Assembly (NCBI RefSeq): GCF_016772275.1
Contig: NZ_CP065425.1
Coordinates: forward strand, 2,634,653-2,698,652
From: Heyndrickxia vini
GTDB lineage: Bacteria > Bacillota > Bacilli > Bacillales > Bacillaceae_C
Direction of reading: 5' to 3'
DNA: 64,000 bases
Notes under the pieces: generated by a model
What the model saw: only the letters and a program-made list of their open reading frames with translations
Database searches by the model: none
Told to the model about the DNA's origin: nothing
Made by a program: the position numbers and the translations under genes
Part shown: one piece after another, positions 28,592 to 37,291 of the stretch
Layout: every line of letters starts with the position of its first letter
How positions within the stretch are numbered: position 1 is the stretch's first letter

Positions 28592-29632
28592 TTATTTTAA
28601 TGCTTTAAGATAAGCCAAGGCATCATCAAATGTTTTGACCGGAACGATTTTCATTTTTGTTCCAATTTCTTTGGCTGCCTTTAAGGCTTCTTTATAATTA
28701 GATTCAATAGTTGGATATTCTTTTTTCATTTCTGGTGTTATTTCATCATCTGGAGCGAAAAATATTTTTGCCCCTTCTTTATCTGCAGCTACTACTTTTT
28801 TATCAATTCCTCCAATTCTGCCAACTACACCATCAGGCTCAATGGTGCCCGTACCTGCAATACTATACCCTTTTGTTATATCTTCTTTTGTCAACTGATT
28901 ATAGATTTCTAAACTGAACATTAACCCCGCTGACGGACCACCGATACTTTCCGTATTCATTTTTACTACTGGATTTGCAATTAGTTCACGATCATCAACT
29001 AAACCAATCCCCATGCCAATTTTACCATTAGCATCGTCAAATTTTGCTAGTTGGATGTTGGCGGTTTTTTCTTTGTTGTCTCTTACAAATGTTATTTTTA
29101 TTTGATCGGCAACCTTTTTTTGCTGAACATATTGAATGAATTTCTCCGACGATTCAAAAGTATGTCCATCCACCTTAATTATTCTGTCACCAGCTTTTAA
29201 AACTTTTGATGCAGGCATATCCGAGTACACATCTAGTACGTATACACCCTTATAATTAAAACGATACGATTTATTTGCTTTTTTGTAAGCAACTTGAATA
29301 GCATTGTTTTTGGAAGACTCCATTAAATATAATTGATAAACATTATATTCCTCTTCTGTTTGTTTCTCATCTCTAACCTCATTCAGAGGGACAATTTCTT
29401 CAAATTTCTTTACTTTTGCTAATGCATAATCATAAATATTTGCTCTTCCCATACGAACCGTAGTTAGCATCAATTTCCCCTTATCATGATAGCCGTTTTC
29501 GACATGAACATACGAATCCAATTCATGTGCCATACCTGGTTTCTCTACATAATATGGTAATCGATAAAAGAAGAGTGCAATCATTATTACTAAAAAAAGC
29601 ATTAAAATACGGGTCCAAATCTTACGTTTCAT
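28592..29632 (-). CDS. ylbL: Membrane-anchored PDZ/Lon-type serine protease YlbL
   Basis: A 346-residue protein with an N-terminal membrane helix (about 7-23), a PDZ domain (about 125-200, YKGVYVLDVYSDMPASKVLKAGDRI) and a C-terminal Lon-type Ser-Lys protease domain. The nucleophile is in GGPSAGLMF and the lysine in GGIDKKVVAA. The B. subtilis homologue (DdcP) degrades the division inhibitor YneA after DNA damage, which fits a divisome-rich region. It overlaps ylbK by 11 bp. Confidence 0.95.
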   Translation of the reverse strand: MKRKIWTRILMLFLVIMIALFFYRLPYYVEKPGMAHELDSYVHVENGYHDKGKLMLTTVRMGRANIYDYALAKVKKFEEIVPLNEVRDEKQTEEEYNVYQLYLMESSKNNAIQVAYKKANKSYRFNYKGVYVLDVYSDMPASKVLKAGDRIIKVDGHTFESSEKFIQYVQQKKVADQIKITFVRDNKEKTANIQLAKFDDANGKIGMGIGLVDDRELIANPVVKMNTESIGGPSAGLMFSLEIYNQLTKEDITKGYSIAGTGTIEPDGVVGRIGGIDKKVVAADKEGAKIFFAPDDEITPEMKKEYPTIESNYKEALKAAKEIGTKMKIVPVKTFDDALAYLKALK

Positions 29633-30422
29633 CTTTATTTCTCACCTTCCATTCTCCAATCATCTGTTTGATTGCTGGAATATATTTTTTTGTTTCCTCT
29701 TCTCCTATCTTAATGATTTCTTCAATATTTGTAAAAGCTCTTGAACTATAAAGTGAAACATCCGGTTGAATAAAAAAATCTGATAATGTTTCATAATTTG
29801 TCGTATTTTCCATTTGTAATATATCAATACTTTGCATAATAACATCATAAATATTTGTGATTTCTGCATTTCTTTTTACAAATGAAACATCTACCCCGAT
29901 GATTATATCTGAACCCATATCTTTAGCAACGGATACTGGCACCCGATCAATGACTCCTCCATCTACTAGCAGTCTATCATTTATTTTTTCCGGAACAAAA
30001 ATTCCCGGTATCGAGATACTAGCACGAACGGCCTCAGCGACTGATCCTGTTTTAAATATTACTTTTTCACCTTTGATTAAATCGGTCGCTACCACTTGAA
30101 CAGGAGTCTTTAAATCTTCTAAATTTTTGTTATGTGTAAAGAGTGTTAAAAATTCCTTCACACGTTTTCCAGCAATAAACCCCATTTTGGGAATCGTAAA
30201 GTCCAAGTAAAATTTTCTTTTAAAAACTGTAGCAAATTTTATGAGTTGGTCCATATTATGTCCTACACCATAAAATGCAGCAACTAATGCTCCCATACTG
30301 CAACCTGCAAGGTAATCAATTGAAATATTATTTTCCTCTAACGTTTTCAATACACCTAAATGGGCAAATCCACGTGCACCTCCAGATCCTAAGGCAACTC
30401 CGATTTTTGGGTTACTCAACAC
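29622..30422 (-). CDS. ylbK: Patatin-like phospholipase family protein YlbK
   Basis: A 266-residue protein with the patatin oxyanion loop GSGGARGFAHLG (about 12-23), nucleophile elbow GCSMG (about 40-44) and the catalytic dyad Asp in VDGGVID (about 153). It is probably a cytosolic or membrane-associated serine lipid hydrolase of unknown substrate. Start is uncertain: GTG at 30422 or TTG at 30419, both behind GGGGTGA. It is translationally coupled to ylbL. Confidence 0.93.
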   Translation of the reverse strand: MLSNPKIGVALGSGGARGFAHLGVLKTLEENNISIDYLAGCSMGALVAAFYGVGHNMDQLIKFATVFKRKFYLDFTIPKMGFIAGKRVKEFLTLFTHNKNLEDLKTPVQVVATDLIKGEKVIFKTGSVAEAVRASISIPGIFVPEKINDRLLVDGGVIDRVPVSVAKDMGSDIIIGVDVSFVKRNAEITNIYDVIMQSIDILQMENTTNYETLSDFFIQPDVSLYSSRAFTNIEEIIKIGEEETKKYIPAIKQMIGEWKVRNKDET

Positions 30423-30565
30423 ATATCACCCCATACAATAGTTAATGAAAATTTTATATTTACAAACATCATATGGTCTAATTTATTTCTCTATGAGTAT
30501 ATTGATTTATATGGGGACAAGTATATTTTTATGGATTCATATGAATAATTAGGGAGGAACATAAC

Positions 30566-31783
30566 TTGATTCAATCAAAACTTAAAACAATTTTTTTAGC
30601 CCTAGGCGCAACATTAATAGCTGTTTCTATGATAATCCTTCCTGTGGAAACTTTTGAAGCATCTAAAAGAGGATTAAATATATGGTGGGGGACGGTCTTT
30701 CCATCCCTTTTTCCGTTTTTTGTTATTTCCGAATTACTAATTGGATTTGGAGTAGTGAAATTTATCGGGATTATTTTAGAACCGTTGATGAGGCCTTTAT
30801 TTCGCGTTCCGGGAGTTGGCGGATTTGCATGGGCAATGGGAATGGCTTCAGGAAATCCCGCAGGTGCCAAAATTACTGCGAGATTAAGGGAAGAAAAGCA
30901 AATATCAAAAATTGAAGCGGAAAGACTCGTCTCATTTACTAATTATTCTAGTCCTCTTTTTATCTTTGTAGCAGTATCAGTTGGTTTTTTTCATAATAAA
31001 GGTTTGGGGATTCTTTTTGCCATTGCACATTATTTAGGAAATATTCTCGTAGGATTAATTATGCGATTTTACGGTTACTCAAAAAAAGAAAAATTAGAAG
31101 TTAAAAATAAAAAATTCCGTGTTTGGGAGGCTGTCCGTGCTTTACATAGAACGCGTATTGAGGATAAAAGACCTATCGGAAAACTTTTAGGTGATGCGGT
31201 TGTTTCTTCGATACATACATTACTTATGATTGGTGGATTTATCATTTTATTTTCAGTCATTAACCGTTTACTTTTTCATTTACAAATTACAGCACTTTTA
31301 GCAAGTGTAATTAAAGAATTTTTTGCTACTTTACACTTTCCAAAGCAACTAACAATCCCATTTATTTCGGGATTATTTGAAATTACAATTGGCAGCGATT
31401 TAGTTAGCCGCGTAAAAGAATCAACATTACTTCAGCAATCCATCCTTACAAGTTTTATACTTGGTTTTGGCGGCTTTAGTATACAAGCCCAAGTAGCCAG
31501 TATACTTGCTCAAACAGATATTCGTTTTAAACCATTTTTTATCGCTAGAATTCTTCATGGATTGTTCGCAGCGATTATCACTTTACTCATTTGGGGACCT
31601 ATTTTCGGAAAACATCATGAAACGAATAAACTTCCAATTTCTTTACCAGTATTTCTACAAGATTCTCATAGCTTTCTTGATAAATTATCTCAATGGGGAA
31701 TCGAATATGGCCCAATTATTACAATTTGTTCTTTACTTCTTTATATTTTCATTTATTCAAAAAGGAATGTTTATAGAAAATAG
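30566..31783 (+). CDS. spoVV: Sporulation integral membrane protein YlbJ (SpoVV)
   Basis: Polytopic membrane protein of 405 residues with about eight helices, of the nucleoside-recognition/Gate family. In B. subtilis YlbJ (SpoVV) lies in the outer forespore membrane and is needed for dipicolinic acid movement into the spore, under sigma-E. Notable segments are VPGVGGFAWAMGMASGNPAGAKI and LGFGGFSIQAQVASIL, the paired gate-like repeats. TTG start behind GGGAGG. It is divergent from ylbK and convergent with coaD. Confidence 0.93.
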   Translation: MIQSKLKTIFLALGATLIAVSMIILPVETFEASKRGLNIWWGTVFPSLFPFFVISELLIGFGVVKFIGIILEPLMRPLFRVPGVGGFAWAMGMASGNPAGAKITARLREEKQISKIEAERLVSFTNYSSPLFIFVAVSVGFFHNKGLGILFAIAHYLGNILVGLIMRFYGYSKKEKLEVKNKKFRVWEAVRALHRTRIEDKRPIGKLLGDAVVSSIHTLLMIGGFIILFSVINRLLFHLQITALLASVIKEFFATLHFPKQLTIPFISGLFEITIGSDLVSRVKESTLLQQSILTSFILGFGGFSIQAQVASILAQTDIRFKPFFIARILHGLFAAIITLLIWGPIFGKHHETNKLPISLPVFLQDSHSFLDKLSQWGIEYGPIITICSLLLYIFIYSKRNVYRK

Positions 31784-31802
31784 GAGGAAGTCCCTCCTAT
31801 TT

Positions 31803-31803
<1 letters not shown>
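31777..31803. terminator. Terminator between ylbJ and coaD
   Basis: An 11-bp stem AAAATAGGAGG / CCTCCTATTTT with a 5-base loop, overlapping the last ylbJ codons and reaching the coaD stop codon. Confidence 0.75.
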
Positions 31804-32303
<500 letters not shown>

Positions 32304-32858
32304 CTAATTACCCATACTATAAATTGAAATACCAATAATGCCGTAAACGGCTTCTTTTGTTTTCACTAGTTCACCTACAACATTTGGCAACTGTATATCT
32401 GAGCTGCACTCACAGACAACGAAACCGCTTTCAGTTAATAATTTTCCATCACTAATTGATTGCAAAAGTGACACAAGTTTTTGCTTTTTATATGGTGGGT
32501 CAAGAAAAATGACATCCAATTTAATATCTCTTTTAATAATTGCTTTTAAAGCTCGTTCTGAATCATTACGATAAAGCTCACTCTGCTGTTCAAAACCACA
32601 TTCACTTATGTTAGTTTTTATTGTTTGGAATGCATTCATATCTCGATCAACAAAGATTACTTTTTCAAGTCCTCTGCTAAGTCCTTCAATTCCCAATCCA
32701 CCACTGCCAGCAAATAAATCTAGGCCTGTCCCTGTTGTAAAATAAGGACCAATCATATTAAAGATTGCTTCTTTTACTTTATCTGTTGTTGGCCTCGTTT
32801 GATTTCCTGGTACAGATTTTAATATTTTTCCTTTTTTACTGCCTGATATCACTCTCAT
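32304..32858 (-). CDS. rsmD: 16S rRNA (guanine966-N2)-methyltransferase RsmD (YlbH)
   Basis: SAM-dependent methyltransferase of 184 residues. It has the SAM motif DLFAGSGGLGIEGLSRG (about 45-61) and the catalytic DPPY motif (about 119-122). I start at the ATG at 32858 (MRVISGSKKGKIL), the normal N-terminus, rather than the GTG at 32870. It forms an operon with coaD. A forespore-type RNA gene (csfG-like) is divergent upstream. Confidence 0.96.
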   Translation of the reverse strand: MRVISGSKKGKILKSVPGNQTRPTTDKVKEAIFNMIGPYFTTGTGLDLFAGSGGLGIEGLSRGLEKVIFVDRDMNAFQTIKTNISECGFEQQSELYRNDSERALKAIIKRDIKLDVIFLDPPYKKQKLVSLLQSISDGKLLTESGFVVCECSSDIQLPNVVGELVKTKEAVYGIIGISIYSMGN

Positions 32859-32944
32859 CTGCTTCACCACATAGTTCTTAAATTTTCCTTATTATCCTAC
32901 CACATTGTATGAATAGGGAAAAGTGAAAGATGATATTTATCTAT

Positions 32945-33145
32945 TTGAAAAACTAAATGTATAATTCTGGTGATGATGGTGATACTTTTATTAGCAACAT
33001 CATTTAACGATGTTGTTGCCAACCGCGGAGAAGACTTACGTTTCCCCATAAGTTCTTCCTCCGGTTTCTCCTCTCCCTTTGCCTTCTGTCCTTTTACATA
33101 GGATATAGAAGGACCCTGCAGATATTTGCAGGGTTTTTTATTTTA
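32945..33145 (+). ncRNA. csfG: Candidate sporulation RNA CsfG
   Basis: A 200-base plus-strand transcription unit predicted from both ends. A sigma-G/F-like promoter lies upstream (TGAATA at 32910-32915, 16 bases, then GATATTT at 32932-32938), and a strong terminator ends it at 33114-33145. Inside are a hairpin (CAACATC/GATGTTG), a second hairpin whose loop exposes TTTCCCC, then pyrimidine-rich single-stranded segments with CTTCCTCC and TCTCCTCTCCC that could pair with ribosome binding sites. From memory, B. subtilis csfG, a sigma-F/sigma-G sRNA conserved in endospore formers, lies in the ylbG-ylbH interval, the same locus. Ends are approximate. Confidence 0.7.
33114..33145 (+). terminator. 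Terminator of the csfG-like RNA
   Basis: A 7-bp GC-rich stem CCCTGCA / TGCAGGG with a 6-base loop, followed by TTTTTTATTTT on the plus strand only. The orientation shows that an RNA is transcribed rightward in this gap although both flanking genes are on the minus strand. Confidence 0.85.
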
Positions 33146-33183
33146 TAACATTGTTTTGAATCGTTGATTAAACGCTCTAGTCT

Positions 33184-34593
33184 TTAATTAATTGAAATTT
33201 GTTTATCATTTACATCTACTTTTATATGGAAGAGCTGATGTAGCCAATTCATATCGATATATGATTCTCCGTTAATATGGATAAAAGGATTTGCAAGTAA
33301 TCCATATTTTTCACCATTATAAGTAAATATTTTTTCTCCAAAATAAAATGTAAAGTGATTATTATTATTTTTTAATTGGACGTATTGATTTTTATTTTCC
33401 GATTCAACTTTATAGCCCAGTGATTCTGCAATATCATTGAATAATAAGAAGTTTTTCCCGTTGAATGTATATACATGTAAATTTTTTATGTCTTTTCCTC
33501 GAACGACTATTTTCCGTCGGTCAAACAGAACGAATGATTTATTCGGTGAAGATAATCGTTTATTCTCCTTAAAAAAGTTTGTACCTAGTCCTGTCGCCTT
33601 TATTATTAATTGATCTAGTTTACCGCTGCTTAACTTTATTTCATTCATATTTAAGATCAAATTAGTAAATGAATGAAAATGATCCTTACTTAATTTACCT
33701 TTTAGTTCTGAATACATAAATTGTGCCTTTTTCGTTCCTATTGCTTTATCTATAACAATCGATGCGATGAAATCCTTCATCCACTCTTCCTCTTTAGGAA
33801 ACGTGGAGTTATGATTAATGGCATCCATAACTACTTGTTCTTCTATGCCTTTACTCTTTACATTATTTGCAATTAATAATGAAGATAAAAATGTTTGCTG
33901 ATAATCATTAGTTAAAACAATTACCATTTTATATTTTGCTTTTATTTTTTCTAGAGTGTTAAGTTTCAAGTTTGCGAGATTCATAGATCTTTGATAATAA
34001 ATCGTTAACCAATTATTTACGTTCTTTTTGAGCAACTTTTTTTCATGCCAAAAAAGACTGGGTGCTTGTCCATTTATATCAAATACAAAATAATTTATAT
34101 ATTTTTTTTTCTTTACCGCTGTCTTTTCTGCAGCTGCAATCCACATTCCGTGTCTAAATTGTTTTTCTATTAATTGAATTTTACTAGCGGCTACTTTTTG
34201 ATCCTTTAGCTGTGCAACCCAATTTTTTAATAATAAGGCAGAGCCATTTGAATTCATATTAATTCTATATTTTAAAACGATTTTTCCAGAATTTATTTTC
34301 ATATTCGTTTTTTCTTCATTCGTCCACTGGCATTGCCTGTTGTCATTTAAACATTCATGTTTTTTTGCATTTTGCGGCCAATCAATTGTATAATTCCCGC
34401 TACTAACGGATGAGATTATTTGCTTAACATAAAATTGATTCTTGTGATGTTCAATAATAATATCTTGTTTTATTGTGTTAATCTTCTTTTGGTTCGACTT
34501 GGCGGAAAAAACATCCCATTGAAAATAAAGTAAAAAACTTATAATCAGTAATAGGATGGGAATTAAATAGAGTAAATTTCTTTTTCGAAGCAT
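33184..34593 (-). CDS. Membrane-anchored protein with C-terminal stalk (copper amine oxidase N-like) domain
   Basis: A 469-residue protein of unknown function. It has an N-terminal membrane anchor (MLRKRNLLYLIPILLLIISF, residues 1-20), a long central region with little recognisable sequence, and a C-terminal stalk-type domain (about 390-469: VYTFNGKNFLLFNDIAESLGYKVE..., INGESYIDMNWLHQLF) as seen at the N-terminus of copper amine oxidases and in many Gram-positive surface proteins. The ATG at 34593 follows AAAGGAG. It is inserted between csfG and ylbG, where B. subtilis has no such gene, so it is lineage-specific. Confidence 0.8.
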   Translation of the reverse strand: MLRKRNLLYLIPILLLIISFLLYFQWDVFSAKSNQKKINTIKQDIIIEHHKNQFYVKQIISSVSSGNYTIDWPQNAKKHECLNDNRQCQWTNEEKTNMKINSGKIVLKYRINMNSNGSALLLKNWVAQLKDQKVAASKIQLIEKQFRHGMWIAAAEKTAVKKKKYINYFVFDINGQAPSLFWHEKKLLKKNVNNWLTIYYQRSMNLANLKLNTLEKIKAKYKMVIVLTNDYQQTFLSSLLIANNVKSKGIEEQVVMDAINHNSTFPKEEEWMKDFIASIVIDKAIGTKKAQFMYSELKGKLSKDHFHSFTNLILNMNEIKLSSGKLDQLIIKATGLGTNFFKENKRLSSPNKSFVLFDRRKIVVRGKDIKNLHVYTFNGKNFLLFNDIAESLGYKVESENKNQYVQLKNNNNHFTFYFGEKIFTYNGEKYGLLANPFIHINGESYIDMNWLHQLFHIKVDVNDKQISIN

Positions 34594-34745
34594 TTCTTTT
34601 CTCCTTTGAATATGATATCGTTCATTAGAATATAACCTAATAACCGGATATCTCCTCAATTGAATAATTCAATGATACATTAATTGGAGGTACTTTATCT
34701 AGGTAAAAAATTTTTGAAGAAATTAAGAAAAGTGAGGAACTTGAT

Positions 34746-35135
34746 ATGTTACAGCGTTTCATAGAACTTGGTGAAGGATATTCAGATTTATATGAGCTAA
34801 TTGAATTAGCTAAAGCAAATAAACATCGATTAGCCCATTTAATCGCACTGCATACGACGCATAGTCAAAAACAATTGACTTCACTGTGTGTTGTCTTACA
34901 ACCAACCAATCCAGGTGATTTTCAAGCAATTTATATTTGCCGTGAAGGAATACCAAACCCTCATTCAATACCGAACCAAAGATTCGATTTATTTAATCAG
35001 CTTGCTAAAAGTTTAGAAAAGCAAATAATAGAATTTGATGTAAAGCATTCCAAAGAATTTGCAGAAAATGAACTGTACTTCCAATATTTAATCGGAATAT
35101 TAAGACTGAATCACTATATTCCACCATTAAGATAA
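34746..35135 (+). CDS. Conserved hypothetical protein (possibly DUF7147)
   Basis: A 129-residue soluble protein with mixed helices and strands and no recognised motif. The centre (LCVVLQPTNPGDFQAIYICREGIP) looks like a buried beta core. I recall similar small proteins next to ylbG in Bacillus genomes (DUF7147), but cannot verify. The ATG follows GTGAGGAAC. It converges on ylbG through a strong bidirectional terminator. Some databases attach enzyme names to this family without support; I give none. Confidence 0.75.
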   Translation: MLQRFIELGEGYSDLYELIELAKANKHRLAHLIALHTTHSQKQLTSLCVVLQPTNPGDFQAIYICREGIPNPHSIPNQRFDLFNQLAKSLEKQIIEFDVKHSKEFAENELYFQYLIGILRLNHYIPPLR

Positions 35136-35162
35136 AAAACCTCCGTTATGGAGGTTTTTTGA
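35134..35162. terminator. Bidirectional terminator before ylbG
   Basis: An 11-bp stem AAAAAACCTCC / GGAGGTTTTTT with a 5-base loop. Confidence 0.85.
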
Positions 35163-35179
35163 TAGACGAATTCTCTTTT

Positions 35180-35455
35180 TTATAATCCTACTTTATAGTC
35201 ATACTCTTTTGCTTTGTCAGGCTTAGAATTTTCATATTCAGTTTTCAAAAATGGCTTCCATGAAGGTTCAACTTTGCGAACAAATGGCATGGATGAGAAT
35301 TTTTCTTGTAGATCATTAATTTCAGTTTGATCACAGTAGAGTACAACGTATTTCATTCTTTTAGAAACATAATGAACGTTTCCAAACCGTCTTAGAGTTT
35401 TTGCGTGTTTTAAGTTATAGAGCCAAATAATTAAGCTTTGTCTTTCATTAAACAT
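35180..35455 (-). CDS. ylbG: YlbG family protein (DUF2129)
   Basis: A 91-residue cytosolic protein. [42 protein letters not shown] is the characteristic family pattern, and VEPSW in the C-terminal half is also typical. The function is unknown. Between ylbF and ylbH, as in B. subtilis. The ATG is preceded by GGGGAA. Residues beyond about 80 are charged and probably flexible. Confidence 0.92.
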   Translation of the reverse strand: MFNERQSLIIWLYNLKHAKTLRRFGNVHYVSKRMKYVVLYCDQTEINDLQEKFSSMPFVRKVEPSWKPFLKTEYENSKPDKAKEYDYKVGL

Positions 35456-35552
35456 ATAGTTTTCCCCTTAATTCTACATTCACATTATTTTAGCATATCC
35501 GATAAATGATAATCAATGTCAGAAAATTATTTTTTTATTAAAGGTTTAAAAA

Positions 35553-35578
35553 AAAGGAATACAACATAGTATTCCTTT
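35553..35578 (-). terminator. Terminator after ylbF
   Basis: A 10-bp stem AAAGGAATAC / GTATTCCTTT with a 6-base loop and a run of eight T on the minus strand. Confidence 0.8.
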
Positions 35579-35594
35579 TAAAACAAATGTTCTA

Positions 35595-36041
35595 TTATGC
35601 AGAACAGCTACAGCCCCCACCGGAACCGCATCCTCCAGAGCACGAACTATTTTCAGCAAAAAAAGGATTTCCTGTTGGGACTTTTATATGTTGGGAAACT
35701 GATTTTCCAACGATAACACTTACATGATCAAGAATATCTTGTAAAGCATTTTCTGCTTTGCGAAATCTAGCAACATTTTCATCCATGTCCATTTCACGCT
35801 TTGCTTGCCGTGTACGGATGTTGATTGATTTGTAATCAGGATGATATCTACCAAAACGTTGTACATCTTCGTAAAGGTCCTTCATCTTGTTAAATTCTTT
35901 AATCTTTTCTTGCGATTGTGAATCGTTATATAATTTAATATATGATTTTCTATATTCATCAGCAGCTTCAGATTGTAAAATCATTTTTGCCAAATCCTCT
36001 GCTTCAGTTATAATTTGAAGTCGTTCAATAGTTGCAAGCAA
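35595..36041 (-). CDS. ylbF: RicF / YlbF, Y-complex regulator of RNA maturation
   Basis: Partner of YmcA and YaaT in the Y-complex, which steers RNase Y-dependent mRNA maturation and affects sporulation, competence and biofilm formation in B. subtilis. The 148-residue product is mostly helical (YlbF/YmcA fold) and ends in a Cys-rich tail with CSGGC and a following CSC. The complex carries Fe-S clusters, so these cysteines are likely ligands. TTG at 36041 is chosen since it sits 8 bases behind GGAGG; the upstream TTG at 36056 overlaps no site. Confidence 0.92.
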   Translation of the reverse strand: MLATIERLQIITEAEDLAKMILQSEAADEYRKSYIKLYNDSQSQEKIKEFNKMKDLYEDVQRFGRYHPDYKSINIRTRQAKREMDMDENVARFRKAENALQDILDHVSVIVGKSVSQHIKVPTGNPFFAENSSCSGGCGSGGGCSCSA

Positions 36042-36099
36042 TAAGCCCACCTCCAACTTTATTTTACCATGTTTTCAGTGAGCATGCGAATGATTGATA

Positions 36100-36498
36100 T
36101 TATAAGATAGTTACATAAAAATCTTTAGTTAGCCCGTGACTTTTATTGTTTAATTTTACTACATCAATTTTCACATGATGTACGCCTTTGGATAAATTCT
36201 TCATAACAAAAGCAGCTGTATAATACTCCCCTTTCAATTGTCCGTCAACGTAAACAATGATTTTTCCACGTTCTATTTTTTTATTTGTCCCCGAAAAAGA
36301 TACATTTGGTACAAAGCATTCGACAAATATATCCTTACCATGGACAATATGACGAATAGAAGCATTTTTTGATTTGTCCATCTGATTTGTTTTGCTATTT
36401 TCTGATGCCTCAACATTGAATGTTTCCGGTTTTGGTATATTTTGTTTGCATCCACTCATAATTATTAAAAAAAGAGCTAAGTAAATTAAACCTCTCAT
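36100..36498 (-). CDS. Putative small lipoprotein
   Basis: A 132-residue protein with a signal peptide ending in IIMSGC, so probably a lipoprotein with the acylated Cys at about residue 16. The mature part has a charged spacer and then an all-beta domain (FVECFVPNVSFSG ... GKIIVYVDGQLKGEYYTAAFVMKNL ... HHVKIDVVKLNNKSHG), resembling small immunoglobulin-like or PEGA-like folds. No family recognised. ATG at 36498 follows AAGGAG. It is inserted between ylbE and ylbF, where B. subtilis has no gene. Confidence 0.75.
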   Translation of the reverse strand: MRGLIYLALFLIIMSGCKQNIPKPETFNVEASENSKTNQMDKSKNASIRHIVHGKDIFVECFVPNVSFSGTNKKIERGKIIVYVDGQLKGEYYTAAFVMKNLSKGVHHVKIDVVKLNNKSHGLTKDFYVTIL

Positions 36499-36551
36499 AA
36501 TAATCACTCCTTGTCTTTAGCTTCTACAGAACAAGAAGTTTTTACACAAAA

Positions 36552-36585
36552 AAAAGATACATTTCCGCATTAAAATGTACCTTTT
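36552..36585 (-). terminator. Terminator after ylbE
   Basis: Stem AAAAGaTACATTT / AAATGTAcCTTTT with an 8-base loop and one mismatch, just after the ylbE stop; T-rich on the minus strand. Confidence 0.7.
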
Positions 36586-36594
36586 CACCGCGAG

Positions 36595-36831
36595 TCATTT
36601 AGAGTATAAACCTTGAAGCATATTCATCATCATTGATGCCATTTGAAGATTATTGTTTATTTTTTCAACTCTTTGTGGGATTGTTTTTTCAAAATAATGC
36701 AAAGAGGCAATTTCAAATTTTTCAATTTCCTCAGGGTGGCGACTTAATTTTCGATACCACATAGGCTGTCTTCTTAATAATTGTTTAAGTTCATTTTTTG
36801 AATAAATATATTCGATTATATCTTGTCGCAA
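36595..36831 (-). CDS. ylbE: YlbE-like protein
   Basis: A 78-residue protein with the pattern YIYSKNELKQLLRRQPMWYRKLSRHPEEIEKFE that marks the YlbE family, followed by a helical C-terminus. The function is unknown. It sits 15 bp after ylbD and is probably cotranscribed with it; in B. subtilis ylbD and ylbE belong to the mother-cell programme. The start is ATG. Confidence 0.9.
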   Translation of the reverse strand: MRQDIIEYIYSKNELKQLLRRQPMWYRKLSRHPEEIEKFEIASLHYFEKTIPQRVEKINNNLQMASMMMNMLQGLYSK

Positions 36832-36846
36832 ACTAATTCCTCCTTC

Positions 36847-37260
36847 TTAATCTTTTCGGAATGAAAAAGGATTCCTTTGTTCATTTGTTGGTGCAGTTGA
36901 TTGCTTCTCCCCTTGAAATTGTGCCAGCACTCCTTGTACAGACGCAATGACTTGACTCAAGTTATTGAGATGGTATTGCATTTGATTGGCATCTACCTTT
37001 TGAATGATACTTCCAATCTGTTTCATCCATTTCCCATCCGTTTCAGTCTTCTCATTACTTTCTAACGGTGTATCTATGTCACCTTCATCGTTATTTCTGT
37101 ACTTTTCCCAAAATGGGTCTTCTTCCCCTAGTAAGTACCAATCTTCATAAAAGGACTGTAGTGTATTTGAACCATTTTTCACTTCGGAAATTAGTTTAGG
37201 ATGTTCCTTAACGAACACTTTAAATTGTTCAACTGTTGGGTGAAGTTTTTTATTCCCCAT
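36847..37260 (-). CDS. ylbD: Putative spore coat protein YlbD
   Basis: A 137-residue protein of the YlbD coat family. The N-terminus KLHPTVEQFKVFVKEHPKLISEVKNG is characteristic; the rest is acidic, with LQSFYEDWYLLGEEDPFWEKY and a coiled-coil C-terminal part. The ATG at 37260 is 7 bases behind GAGGTGA, whereas the ATG at 37266 touches that site. An unexplained 23-bp palindrome lies 32 bp upstream. Confidence 0.88.
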   Translation of the reverse strand: MGNKKLHPTVEQFKVFVKEHPKLISEVKNGSNTLQSFYEDWYLLGEEDPFWEKYRNNDEGDIDTPLESNEKTETDGKWMKQIGSIIQKVDANQMQYHLNNLSQVIASVQGVLAQFQGEKQSTAPTNEQRNPFSFRKD

Positions 37261-37291
37261 TATCATTCACCTCATATAGTGTAAAACTTTA

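Noticed and set aside
32897-33049. A 50-codon minus-strand frame starting MGKRKSSPRLATTSLND with GGAGGAAG upstream
   Set aside because: The ribosome-binding-site-like sequence is just the complement of the C-rich part of the csfG-like RNA, no terminator or promoter fits the minus strand, and the protein has no familiar feature. It would need conservation data to be revived.
32971-33102. A 42-codon plus-strand frame (MMVILLLATSFNDVV...) inside the csfG-like RNA
   Set aside because: No ribosome binding site, and most of the frame overlaps predicted RNA stems.
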